From: Micropterus salmoides
Lineage: Eukaryota > Chordata > Actinopteri > Centrarchiformes > Centrarchidae
DNA: 64,000 nt
Assembly (NCBI RefSeq): GCF_014851395.1
Contig: NW_024043372.1
Coordinates: forward strand, 20,444,977 to 20,508,976
Direction: 5' to 3'
In this document: positions 1 to 13,600 of the stretch, piece after piece
Layout: each line of letters starts with the position of its first letter
Numbering within the stretch: position 1 is the stretch's first letter
The notes under the pieces: generated by a model
What the model saw: only the letters and a program-made list of their open reading frames with translations
Database searches by the model: none
What the model was told of the DNA's origin: nothing
Made by a program: the position numbers and the translations under genes

Positions 1-665
1 TAACATTAGAAAATTACAGGTCATCCAGGTTTTAACATCCTGAAGGCCCATTTGAAGTTTAGCTAACTGATGAGTTTCATCTGGCTTGATCGATAGATAT
101 AACTGAGTATCATCTGCATAACAATGAAAGTTTATGGAATAATTCCTGATAATATTGCCTAAAGGAAGCATATATAAAGTGAAGAGGATTGGTCCGAGGA
201 CAGATCCTTGTGGAACTCCATGACTAACTTTGGCGTGCATGGAGGACTCATCGTTAACATGTACAAACTGAAATCGATCTGATAAATAGGACTTAAACCA
301 GCTTAGAGCGGTTCCTTTAATGCCAATGAAATGTTCCAGTTTCTGCAATAGGATCTGATGGTCAATGGTATCAAATGCAGCACTAAGATCTAATAAAACC
401 AGTACAGAGACAAGTCCTTTGTCTGATGCAATAAGGAGGTCATTTGTAATTTTCACCAGTGCTGTCTCTGTGCTATGATGAGCTCTAAATCCTGACTGAA
501 AATCTTCAAATAAACTATTGCTCTGTAGAAAGTCACACAGCTGTTTAGCAACTGCTTTCTCCAGAACCTTAGAGAGAAATGGAAGGTTAGATATAGGTCT
601 ATAGTTGGCTAAAACATCCAGATCAAGTTTGGGCTTTTTCAGAAGCGGTTTAATTACAGTTATCT
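1..665 (-). mobile_element. L2-type LINE, reverse transcriptase part, runs off left edge
   Basis: On the minus strand one frame is open from 681 to 1 without a stop. It reads as a non-LTR reverse transcriptase: a PISNLPFLSKVLEK block, FQSGFRAHHSTETAL, LDLSAAFDTIDH (first catalytic Asp), HGVPQGSVLGPILF and the catalytic YADDTQLYL. These blocks are typical of the L2/Maui group of teleost LINEs. Similarity stops at about 665 and a stop codon follows at 682-684, so the copy looks 5'-truncated; its 3' part lies outside the window. No coding damage is visible in the 220 codons present, so it is probably a recent insertion. The family name is inferred from motif style, not from a search. Confidence 0.85.
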
Positions 666-3600
666 GTGTGCAAGTATTAAATCAACAAGCAAGCAGGAGG
701 TATTTGAGTGCAAGAGCAGAAACAAAAACAAAATCTGAACGTGACTCATGCTCTCAAATTGAGACCACGCTCTTGAATAATGATAGGGAAAAGCCCTATA
801 ATATCTTTACACAGTTTAAATGCTTTTTTCTTTAGAGTAAAGTGAAATTATGAATTTATTTCAAACTTAATATTACCTTTATTTTGCAAATCCCAGTTCC
901 ATGTCAATTGACAATCCCATCAGGTGAGCCTCCTATGTATGACCACTTTCCATACAGGAGAGACCCTCCTCCTCTAAACCCTTCAGCTTCTCATACTCTC
1001 TTCTGGTTTGTGCCTCATGTTTGCATCCGTAGCTGTAAACAGTACACAGAAACAATGAGCAAATGTAAATGGTAATCAATATTTTGTGCTGGATTTAGAA
1101 ATTTTGGAGTGGGTATTGTAGGCAACATTATTACAGTTCAATGTTTTAGGTACTGACAATTATCATAACCCCTAACCCCTATACTAATACACTATACTAT
1201 ACTTACCACCTATACCCTACCCCTGCCTAACCATTGCCTTATAAGCCTAAACCTGATGTTGACCCTTGCGCTACCCTCACCTTTGTCTTCTCCTAATTCA
1301 AACCCTAAATACCTTGTACAACTGTGGTGAACTTGTTAACATATGATAACATATGGCCTTAACCAAGCTCTCAGATGATCTTAGAGGGTTAGTCTAAATA
1401 ATATGTTTAAGCTTGGGGCTAGTTATTCATACAGCGCTTTGTCAAGCTTTGACCTGAAAAGGGGTTGGCTTTTCTAGCTGGAAATCCTGGGGTAGCTCTC
1501 CTTGCTCTTTGGGGGTAGCTGAAGAGTTTCTGGTGTTTTATATTCAAAAACAGTTTTAGGCAGCACACAAGATTTGGAGACACATTCCTTGTGTGTAGCC
1601 ATCAGCTTAGCAATCTTTGGACAGTTTCTGCTTTTACACCTAAAATACATTTCTGACCCTCTCGTCACTCCAGGACCTTGAACTGGTTTCACAACCTAAG
1701 GTTGTTCAGTTAACTTGATTTTGCAGAGGAGAAGTCTATAAGAGCTACAGAAGTGCTAGAAATCTGAAAAATGTAAAAAGCATAGAGATTATAAAGTACT
1801 GCCTGAAACTACAATAACTGACCATTTCTAACATACTTCTGTGGTCCATAAGATGGAAATTTTAGATATGACTGCAACCACAAATTGTACTATTGTGTTT
1901 GATCTTGCTTTCACTAAGTTATCTGCATAAGTGTGTTTTAGAAATGGACAGTTACTGTCATTTCCCTAAGCAGACTAGGGTACAAAACAAAAGCAATAAT
2001 GATATGTACATTCAAACAACATTTTATATGTAATCAATCATTCACTTGCATTTTTCTGTTGTGCAGGAGGATGTATCTCGCATCTTAATATCAGTTTCAG
2101 TGGAAATAACTGCCCCTACATGGCAACAGGATTCTGACAATCTGTGAAAAGAATAGAATAGAAGAGAATTATTTATCACAAATGGAAAATTCTATTTTGG
2201 ACAGTTCATCTGTGCCATCTACTGTAGGTAACTATGGAAAAGTTCCTCATACAGCCCCACTTCAGAAATCCTGAACTATCCCTGTAGTGTTATACCTACT
2301 GCCTCCATGACAGGCACGTCTTTCAATTTAAAAAAATCGCTCCTCTTCATAACATAAAAATTACAAACAATATACGGTGTGACTTTCTTTCTTTTGTATT
2401 ATCATCTAAACTAGCACAGTACAAACTTTCCTCAATCTCATCCATTCTGCTTTTTACACTTCATTAAAATCATGTCTGCAGAGAAGTGAACGTGAGCACA
2501 GATTATGACTTGTTCATTCCATAGTCACTGAAGTAAATATATGACCAATTTTTCACCTGCCGAACATTTTTCAGACAGACAAACCAGGAGAAAATGAAGT
2601 CTAACAAAATCTAATAAAAGTCTACATCAGCAATAACGTTTGCTAAGTTTAGCGTTAAGTTTTGAATAAACAAGGGAATACTACTGGAATCAACAGCAAT
2701 CAACATCACAAAACACTTTCTAGTACCAGTTTCTAGTTATGTTTACTTTTAATACTGTTGGGATGGGCAAATGTACTTGTACCAGACTCTCGTAGGTATG
2801 AACCATTAACCAAGCCTGTCTCTCACATTCTAGTAAGCTCAGTGCACTAATTGGCACAGCTTTGTTCATCAAAGCTGACCATGTGGCGACTTACTTTCTG
2901 TACAAAGTAATTACAAATTATGCATTAAAAAAATTCAGACCTTATATATTCTTAGCACTCCAAACATAACAATAAATATTTACTGCTTTTCTAATCTATT
3001 CCACCTTTGATAGGGTTGTTAATGAAATGGCCATCCCAGTTTTTCTCAATTGCTTAAACACTATAACCAGACTTTGAAACTAAAATTTCAAAGTCAATTT
3101 TTCAAAAAGCACACCCATTTCCCTAAACTCTACACACAAATCCCTTAATTTCTCACTGCCTTCACCACAAAAATGTTCACTCAAGTCACGACAGCTTAGT
3201 ACACAACTACCCAGGTGAAAACACAAAGAATTATAACACACCTATCAGAACCTTCAATAGATACATAAAAGGCCTGAGTCAGTTCATTCAGTTTTGGAAC
3301 AGTGGATCAGGAAATAGGGTAGAGGTAGAGGACACCAGAGAGGAGGAGGAGGAGAAAGAGCAGTAGGGAGAGTAGGAAGAGGTGGAGGAAGAGGAACAGT
3401 AGGAGGTGGAGGACAAGAATCTCTGGCCTGTCCCAGACCAAATACAAGATGCTGGGGCAGAATAATTTGTTGTTTGGTGTGCTGTACTGTACAGTACACT
3501 AAGGACTAAAAAATGTACAAATGTACATTTATTTCTTTTTTTGTGTTCATCGTGTCAAAAGGTTTCTTAAGGGGAGAACAACAAGCAACATTACTTACAA

Positions 3601-4677
3601 CCAGTTTTGTAGTATTGTTTTGAATTTATTTTACCAGTGTGTAAGACTGTGTAGCAATGTGTATGTCTTTGAGGGCTTGTGTGTCATATCTGAGTGCAAA
3701 GTTTGGTTCTCCAGCAAGATTGAATGGTTTTGGGCAGAGAGCTTCATTTTGATCTGAAAATAAGCAGATGTTTGGGGAATTGGGTGAGAAGTTATGGAGG
3801 TAGTGTTTAGAGTTTCAAGGCATAGTATAAAGAATTGTGTTTAAGCAATCAAGAAAAACTGTAATACAGATGATCTCAAATTGTACAATGCATACACTAG
3901 AGCTAGACAAATAAATCGACCAGGCTGTTAATATCCGCTGATATTAGCTTATTGTAGATATATTGGATATGTTATGGCCAATAAGTAACAAGAAATTTCA
4001 GTATAGAAAGCCAAACTAAGTTTGAGCTAATTCAGAGAGCACGTATTGTCCTGTCAGTGTGTCTCTTGGTCACAATAAAATAAAAAATAAAATAAAAATC
4101 TAAGGGATCAATGTAAAGATTGTTTGTGCATGTTATGCGTATGTTAAATATTGAGTCAATCTAGCCAGTCAAGCTTGCTGTGCAGAAGCCTTGAACACTA
4201 TCTAATTCTTCTTGTGTTGTGCATCGCAGGATTTGAAGCTTTTTAAAAGTAATGTAGTAGCACACATATTTTCCAGTCTATTTGCTTCACTCCCACATTA
4301 AATCCAACGCAGAAACACAAAAGCAACATTGATGGAAGAATTACTCTCATGCCAAGCAACACTGACCCTCTGCTGACCTAATGCAGTAAGACAGCTGGCA
4401 TTGTGTGGATTTTGAAAGTGAATAAGTTGTGATTAAATCATGTAAATATTCCTGCTGTAGTTTGTGATTATGTTGATGCATCATATACTTGGTACTGAAA
4501 AGTGTAAATGCTAAGAATGTGCCCTTTACTCACCATTTGCTACTTCAAAATCCACAAAAAATTATTTGGTTTTGGAGACACAGGATTATTGTCTTTGCCT
4601 CTGAAATAATCTACTCTGATCTATTAAGTCTTTTATCTAAAAATAAGATAATTCTATTAACCCTTCTCTCGTTACAG
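666..4677. other. Region upstream of the SLC6 gene, no gene seen
   Basis: AT-rich sequence without a convincing exon. It holds a purine-rich GAGGA tract near 3330-3415, which gives a spurious proline-rich frame on the minus strand, and a short A/T-rich AAATA tract near 4075-4100. The 5' untranslated exon(s) and promoter of the SLC6 gene may lie here, because the first coding exon is preceded by a splice acceptor at 4676-4677, but I could not place them. Confidence 0.5.
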
Positions 4678-4681
4678 TGTG

Positions 4682-7600
4682 ATGGATAAACCTTATAATC
4701 CAGAGGTCAAGTTAAGGCTGGACATGGGCAAAAACCATCCTGCACCCGGCCCCTTGACCAGAGGACAATGGTCTAGCAAAATTGAGTTCCTCTTGGCTGT
4801 CGCAGGACAAATCATAGGCCTAGGAAATGTGTGGAGGTTCCCTTACCTGTGCTACAAAAATGGAGGTGGTGAGTTTTATTTTCAAATAAATCAGGAACAC
4901 CACTGGGAAAAGTAACTACTTTCTTCAAAAGTGCACCAGAATGTATAAAAAACTCAAGTTGTGATAGCACTTTATGGCAACAAGAAATAAATATTGAGTT
5001 AAGATTGAAAGCCCCAACAGCAAGCTTTAAGTTTATGTATTAATCAGACTACCATGCAAATGTTACCTTCATTTGAGGAACCCAAGATTTGCCAAAAACT
5101 GTAAATCTTTTCTAAAGTCTACACCCAAACTAATCCTGCTTGTACTGTAATCTAGCAGTTGCTTGTTTCTCTGTCAACATTAATTTGTATGGAAGCATAT
5201 TACATTCAACAAAGGAAAAAAACATTTTAGGCCTTATCTCATAAGCATGACTTCCATCTCTCATAATTAAAAGAAAAGATTTGTAATTATGACAAGGGTT
5301 ATCTCAATTTTCTTTTCTGGAAGCATTTCACTTTCACCGATTCACAATGCACTGTTGTGCCACATTACATTGTTGGGTGTGGTTAAGTTAAACAAATCAC
5401 ACCTCGCCACTGTGCAACAGCTTCACACCTAACTGATGTTGATGTTCAGTTGCCAAGAGAGTTCCGAGCAATGCAATTTAGTAAACCACAAGCAAATACA
5501 CCAAACCCAAGTGAATCAAGAAAACATGTTTACCATGTTAAGACATATTTTGCATTTAGACGAAGTTGCTGCAGTAGCTAAACACAAATTAAGAAAGTTT
5601 TACCAAGTTGACAACACAGTTGTCATAAAGAAACACTGCAAATACAGAAAACACTTGCACACAGACATGTCACACATGTTCAACCTAAAAACTTCTTATG
5701 TGATGTAATTTTCCATTTTCCACAAGGAGTGTTCTTCATCCCTTATGTACTCTTCCTCTTTACCTGCGGCATCCCCTTGTTTCTCCTGGAGACATCTCTC
5801 GGCCAGTACACTAAACAGGGAAGTATCACCTGCTGGAGGAAAATCTGTCCCCTTTTTGAAGGTAAAGATCTACATTTATTATCAGAGTATCCACATTAAA
5901 TAAAAAAATACATGTATTTGAACAACAAGTTAAATAAAATACACTAGACCAGTTGGTTATATCTAAAATACAAGCATACCCAACAGGGAGAGTGCCTAAT
6001 TTGATGCTACAGAGGTGCGTTCAAGAGCAAGGCCAGCTTGTAGGCCTGCATAGAAGCACACACCCCTACAGAAGTTTTGTTTATACGTATATGAGTAATG
6101 ATTGTAGTCAGCAATAAAACAGTTCCAGGTCCTCAGTTCAAGTCTAACCTCAATGACTTTCAGCATGTGAGCATGTGTGTTATGGGATTGCGTGGTGTGT
6201 GGACAGAGAGGACCCAAATGCAGCACTCTGAGGGAAGGAGGTTTGAGGGGAAAAAGGGAGAGAGGGACTGGAGGGGAGGGAGAGGAGGACGTCGGGGAAG
6301 CACAGGCACGGGGAACCAAGGAGACAGGGGGCCAGGGAGCCGGGGGACACAGGGGCCGAGGAAGCGAGGAGAGGCAGGGGAACCGGGAGGACGCCGTGAG
6401 GGAAGTCCGAGGAGGAGTGGGCCAGTGGATGAGCCCAGCCAAACGGAGGACGAGAGTGAGTGTACCTGGGAGGGAAACAGACAGAGAGACAAGGTTAGGG
6501 AAGACAGCGACAAGGCACAGGGTAAGTGTGAAAAAACAAGAAACATGAAAGCCTGAACGTGGGGGTGGCACCGGGTATGGAGCAACGATCAAGCGAGGAT
6601 GGTGTGGAGATGCAGGTGCAGGTAGTTGGCTGGGCTCAGGAGCAGAGGGAGAGAGAGAGTACACAGGGGAGAAAACACAGGGAGGCAGGCAGAGAACAGG
6701 AAACCAAGGAAAAAAGCAGAAAAACTGATAAAAAAGGAGAAAAAACCAGGACACTCACCGTCAGCCGGGCTGCCACCACAACAGGGCCCCCTCCTCAATG
6801 GATGCCTCCCGGAGGCCTTCCAATTGGACAAGGGGCTTGGCAGACGAACACAGAGAGGAGGAAGTCGCATTGGGGTCCAGCTGATGGGGGTCCAGGGTCC
6901 AAAACCAAACAGGGAATTCAGGGAGGGCTTCAGGACAGGGAAGGGTTAGGGGAACGGGCAGGGCTGAACTAAAAACACAGGGCTAGACAGGGTGCCTGAG
7001 GGTAGAGCTGGGGGACCAGAGAGTTCAGACGGGGTGCCTGAGGGAAGAGCTGGGGGAGCAGAGAGTACGGACGGGGTGCCTGAGGGAAGAGCTGGAGGAG
7101 CAGAGGGACCAAGGGGTTCGGGCGGACGTCCCGAGGGAGGAGCAGAGGGACCAAGGGGTTCGGGCGGACATCCCGGGGAGGAGCAGGGGAGCCATGGAGT
7201 TCAGGGGGGCTGACTGAGGACAGAGCTGTGCCGCCCGAGGGCGGACAGGGGGAGCCAGGAAGTTCGGGGGGGCTGACTGAGGACAGAGCTGTGCCACCCG
7301 AGGGCGGACAGGGGGAGCCAGGAAGTTCGGAGGGTCTGGCGGGCGGCCCGAGGGCGGACAAGGGAAGCCAGAAGGCGGACCAGGGGGAGCCAGGAAGTTC
7401 AGGGGGGGCAGGCTGAGGACGGAGCAGGGGGAGCCAGGTTGGTCCGGCGGGCGGCCCGAGGGCGGACCAGGGGAGCCAGGAGGGTCCGGCGGGCGGCCCG
7501 AGGGCTGGGCTAAGGGACGAGACGACCTCTCCAGAGACCGGGGAGCAAGGCGAGACAAGCCAGAGAGTTCGGGCGGGCGGCCCGAGGGACGGGCTAGGCG

Positions 7601-10600
7601 GCGAGACGACCTCTCCAGAGGCCGGGGAGCCGGGCAGGGAGCCGGGCGTGGCAACCGGGGAGCCGGGCGTGGAGCCGGGCGGCGTGGCGACCGGGGAGCC
7701 GGGCGTGGCAACCTCTCCAGAGGCCGGGGAGCCGGGGCTGTATGGCCTCTTTAATAGACAAATCGATGTCAGCTTCTGGCCATAACCATCGAGGGACAGC
7801 TAGCCAGCATACTGACGGTCCTACCTCTATCCCACTTAAGCCCATCTTCTCTAAATGAAGATTTACTATTTGTATATAAGTGTCCCTATTGATCCTATTC
7901 CCCCCCTTTTCAAACTCTCAGCACTGCTCTAGCAGGGAAAATGATGGAAGAGCTGTTCCAAATGCTTTTAATTTTGCTCAATAATTTAATGCTAATTTTG
8001 TCCGTCGCAGTCTCAGTGGAGCCTCACCTGCCTCAATTAGCAACGCTGGAATCGGCGTTGTCCGGAATGCCCCAGTGCATATCCTCAGAGCCCTGGCCTG
8101 AACAACATCCAGCTTAGCCAGTACAGACTAAGCTGCAGAGCCAAATGCCTAACACCCATAATCAAAGATTGCCCGTATCATGGCCTTATAAATTATCATT
8201 AACGAGTTCCTATCTGCCCCCCAAGAACACCCAGATAAGCACCTCATGATATTTATAACCTTCTCACACTTACTTATCATTTTCCCTATGTGCACTCTGT
8301 ATGTCAGTTTTTCATCCAACCAAACTCCTAAAAACTTAAAAACCTTACCTCTTTCTAGAGGTTGCCCATACATTGATAGCCCTGGGTACCCGCTTTCTTT
8401 TTCCTTCCAAAAATCACATATTTTGTCTTTGACATAGACAACCCAAATCCCCACTTATCAGCCCAACCCTGCACCTTATCCAAGGCACTCTGCATCTGCC
8501 TCATCTAATACCCTATGTTACGGCCTCTCTTCCACATTGCACCGTCATCTGCAAAAAGAGATCTACCAAATCCATCATCCACTTTATTAAACATATCATT
8601 CACCATTATGTTAAACAAAATGGGGCTAATAACATTACCCTGTGGGGTCCCATTGTCAACACTAACCGTGCCCGAAAGACTCCCCTCGACTTTTACCTTT
8701 ATGGTCCAGGATCTCAAAAAGTCTTTGATCCAGTTTAACATCCTCCCTCGAATCCCTGCTTCATATAACTTGATTACTAGCCCATCTTTCCACAGCATGT
8801 CTTATGCTTTCTCTATATTCAAGAACACACCAATCACCACTTCTTTGTTTAATAATAAAACTGAATCCATCGTTGCCCTACCTAGCCTAAACCCGTTTTG
8901 AAAGGCCGAAAAGTACTTTCTCTGCTCTAGCCTATGCACCAGTCTATCTATAACCATTCTTTCCATTATTTTGCATATAACTGCTGTAAGGGCTATTGGT
9001 CTATAAGATCCCGGACTCTCAGCTTCCTTCCCAGGTTTTAAAATGGGGATAACCACTGTATGCTTCCACTCAGCCGGGATTAGCCTTTCCTCCCATACTG
9101 TATTAATCAGCGCCTAAATTTCCTCTAATGCCATGTCCTCCATATGCTTAAATACCTCGTACCCCAGACCATCTCTCCCAGGTGTGGTGTTATGCCCTAG
9201 TCTTATTGCCCGCTTTAGTTCCTGCATAGTAAAAAAATACGTTAACGCCATCACTGTTATCCAAATTCATCTCAAGTTTGTGACCTTCATTCTTAATATT
9301 TTTTGCTCTCCTCAGCAACCCCTCGTTGCTCACATTGCTACTGCTGTGTACTCCCTGAAAAGTCTCAACTAGAAGGTCAGCCTTCTCCCTATTACTCACT
9401 GCTTCTTTATCTCCACTCATCAAAACCGGAATATTCGGCCTCCTGTTATTCCCAGGCATAATGTATCATGCCCCACACCCGCTTAACAGTTGTTTCCGTC
9501 CTTATTGTCCCACAGAACCTGCACCAACTTTCTTTCTTAGCCCCTTTTATAACTTCCTTGCCTCTGCTCGCAATTTCTTGTACTGGTTGACATGACTCTC
9601 AATTGGACTGTTCCTAAGCTGCCTATATGCTCTTTTTACGGGCCCTCACTGCATCATTACAAGCCTGATCCCACCAAGGTACTATTTTCTTCCTTTCCCT
9701 ATATCCCTTTACAGGAACTGACTTTTCAACTGCTCTTCTCACAATACTACAGAAAGACTCACTCCACTCGTCAACACTGGCCTCATTTAAAACTTCTCCT
9801 AAACCTGCTGACATCTGTTGCCTAAATTTATCCCAATTTGCTTTCTGAAAATTAAATTGTCTTCCAATGTTCTCCTTCTCTACCTGCAAGACTTTTCCAA
9901 ACCTACTTAGTAAAGGGAAATGATTACTCCCCATAGTGTATCGATCTATAAGATCCCAATTCCCACATCTAGCTAAATCTGCTGATGCAAAAGTTAAATC
10001 TATACAAGACAGTTTTCCATTTCCAACCTGAAATCTTGTTGACCTTCCATCATTCAGCATCACAAGTGAGTATTTGTCCAGGAAGTCTTCTATTAATGCC
10101 CCATTTTAATCCCTGTTTTTACTGCCCTATAAAGGATTATGTGCATTAAAATCTCCTACCCACACCACCGGATACCGTACCTGTTTCATTATCGCTTCTA
10201 ATTTGTCCATTTCCAACTGAATAGAAGGGTTGTAAAAATTAATCATCGAAAATCTCCTTGTTTTACTCCATACCTCTACCACGACACACTCAAGATCAGT
10301 TTCTACATTTACTCTCCTGGATTTATTTTCTTATAAACCCTGCACAGCCACCTCCTGAAGTATTTTGAGCTTTTCTTAAACAAACATACCCTGGTATCAC
10401 AAAACTCAGAGTTGGCTTTAGCCATGTCTCTTGTATACATATAAACTCTGTTTTTTCTTTAAAAGCATCCACAAATCTCTTTAACTCTTGCCCATTTGCT
10501 ATCAAACTCCTGGCATTTCACTGGAGGATAAAAACCATTAATAGATTAACTATCAATCTCATCATCATCTTCCATTTGTTCTCCATTATTATTTTCCCTT

Positions 10601-13600
10601 CTATCTCTTGAGAACACATATCTATAGAGAGTAGCTGGCTCAATCTCTACAACCCCAAGACTCCTCTCAGCAGCCTTTGCCACACTTCTTACCACATCTG
10701 AGTTATTCTTATTCTGCTTCATGTCACACAACACTTCCATAATGAAAACCAGGAATTTCATCTTGCTCACCACCACTGAATCTTCTGTTACAAAGGCTAC
10801 CAGCGGGGGGCTTTCCCCTTCTCTCCTTATGTCACCCACCTTACCACATGTTGCAACCTCTTTAACAGCCTCAGCATAAAACACCCCTTTGTTTATATCC
10901 CTAAACTGCTGCACCACATAGCCTGTTTATATTGCTCACATTCGCGATTTACAGCAATGTGCCCTCCACCGCATGAACCACACTTTACCACCTTTTCCTT
11001 ACACACAGAGATTTTGTGTTTACCTCCATATTTCCCACATCTTCTTATTCCTCTATGAGCAGCTGCGATATGTCCATACCTCTACCATTTAAAGCATCTC
11101 AAAGGTGGCCTTCTGTGAGGATGCACTTTTAATGACAATGACACTCATTCTGGGAGGACTCTTTCCTGGAAGTTTAACACCACAATCGATGAATCCCGCT
11201 TAGCTCCATCGCGAAAGACTTTAATTCGTGTGGCCTCATCAATCCTCGCCCCCTCTATGCCCCTTACCAACTCTGCCATGGAGATCTACAGAGAAACCCC
11301 ATAAATCACCCTTTTCAAACCAGCCTTGCTCCCTGGAACAAATCCTTCCATTCGCCTCTTTCATATCGCTTCCAGTGAGAGAGTCCTGTTCAACTGAGCC
11401 GCAGACTTGCAAAATACAAGCAGCTTCCCATCAGCCAAAATTCTTGCACTCAGGATGTCGCCCAACTCTTCCTTCAATTCCCCAGCTAGCCTAATTGGAT
11501 TGAGAGATCTAAACCCTGACTGCCCTTCCTTCAGCTTAAATATCACTTTGTACTCGTCAGACTGGCTACTGCTTCTTCTCTTTACCTTTACCTGCTGATC
11601 TCTCCCTCCATCTGCCTCTTGCAAATCACTGGTTTTATTTTTCCTGTTCTTTCCCTTACTTGTTTCCCACCCGCCCCCACCCTCATCCATGTACTGCACT
11701 GCAGGAGCAATGTATAATTTATTATACTGACTGATGTTTCGCAGTTACTTTGGTAACACCGCGTGTCAAACAATTCAATCCCGTAAGTTATCAGGCTCTT
11801 CTCAGCACGCGAACTCTGCCGTGTCTCTCGTGACGCAACTTCCTCTGACCGCCCTCACGCTCTTTTGATTTTGCTCCACTCGGTAAATTGTCTCGGGGCC
11901 TGTCAACTCCTTAAACACAAACATCGCTAGCTAGCTAGCTAGCTACTTAGCGACCAGAAGCACTACTAGCATTTCCGATCACCCCAGGGCGTCATATACA
12001 CACGAACCTGTCAGGGTTTGGTATGGGTGAAGCAGGTAGTAGGTTGGAGGACCCAAATGCAGGACACGAAAGCCAGCAGGAACAGTACAGAGGGGTTTTA
12101 ATAAGCAAACAAAAGACGAGCACACTTACAACAGAGAGGCTGATTGACTGAGTCCAAAAACAAAGGCTGTCCAACAGAAATCCAAAAGGGTGAAAACCAG
12201 AATCCAAAAATGAGCAGGGTAACAGGGAGACACGGCGAGTAAGGCTGAAGACACGAGAACAAACTGCAACACAGGGTGACAACATACAATGACCCGACAA
12301 AGACAAGACAGAAACACAAGGTATATACACACACAGGGACTAACGAGCAGGGCGGGAGCAACACAGGTGAAAGACATGAGGCCAACGAGGCAAAGGTAGG
12401 GAGAGAGAGAGAGAGTAGGGGAAAAAAGAGACAGACATGCAGAGTGTGACAGTACCCCTCCCTCAAAAGGACGGCCCCTGACGTCCTAAAACGAAATATC
12501 ACAAACAAAAAAAACACAAACAGGTCAAGCCGGCCCAGGGTGGGCGGAGGGAGGCCAGGTGGAGGGCCAGAAAAACAAAACCAAAAGTCCCAAAGGACCA
12601 ACTACCGGCAGGGCAAGGCAGTTCAGGAGGCCAACCAAGGCGGCCAGAGGTGAACAAAAGTTCAGGGGGCAGACCCGGAGGTCGACACAGCAGACCAGGA
12701 GGGCAAGAGCCAAACCAGGGTGGGCGGAGGGAGGACAGGAGGAGGGCCAGAAAAAACAAAAAACCCACAGTCCAAGGAGCAGACAGAAGGGGACCAGAGT
12801 ACAGGGGGGAGGTCAAACAGGCAGGGCAAGGCAGTTCAGGAGGCTGACCGAGGCATCCAGTGGGGGACAAAAGTTCAGGGGGTCGTCCTGGAGGATGACC
12901 CATGAGGCCGGGCAAATCAGGGGGAGAACAGAGTTCGGGAGGCCGTCCCGGAGGACGACCCAACAGGCTGGGCAGAAGAGGGGGGCCACATAGTTCAGGT
13001 GGCCGTCCCGGAGTACTGTTCAGGGGGACGGCAGGAAGGCCAACAAAGAGGCTGAAAACCCACTGGAGGCCGACGGAAAGACCTCTCCGGAGGTCGGCAC
13101 CCAAAGCTCTGGTGCTCTGGAGCTGCAGCAGGGCTGAGGTCCATGGACTGAGGAGCTAGGCTGAGGACCGTGGACCGGACACGAGGAGCTGGAGTCGGTC
13201 TGACCACCGACTGGACAGCTGGGCTGAGGTCCACCGACTGGACAGCTGGGCTGAGGACCATAGACCGGACACGAGGAGCTGGAGTCGGTCTGAACACCGA
13301 CTGAGCAGCTGGGCTGGGGACCATGGACCGGACACGAGGTGCTGGAGTCGGTCGGACCACCGACGGAGCATGAGGAACAGGAGTCGACTGGGCCACCGAC
13401 GAAGCTGGTGTTGGTCGGACCACCGACGAGGGACCAGGAGTCGGCCGGACCACCGACGAGGGACCAGGAGTCGGCCGGACCACCGACGAGGGACCAGGAG
13501 TCGGCCGGACCACCGACGAGGGACCAGGAGTCGGCCGGACCACCGACGAGGGACCAGGAGTCGGCCGGACCACCGACGAGGGACCAGGAGTCGGCCGGAC

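Noticed and set aside
5996..6754. 252-codon frame on the minus strand
   Set aside because: Low-complexity Pro/Ser/Leu frame opposite a purine-rich repeat; no domain, and other frames are open too.
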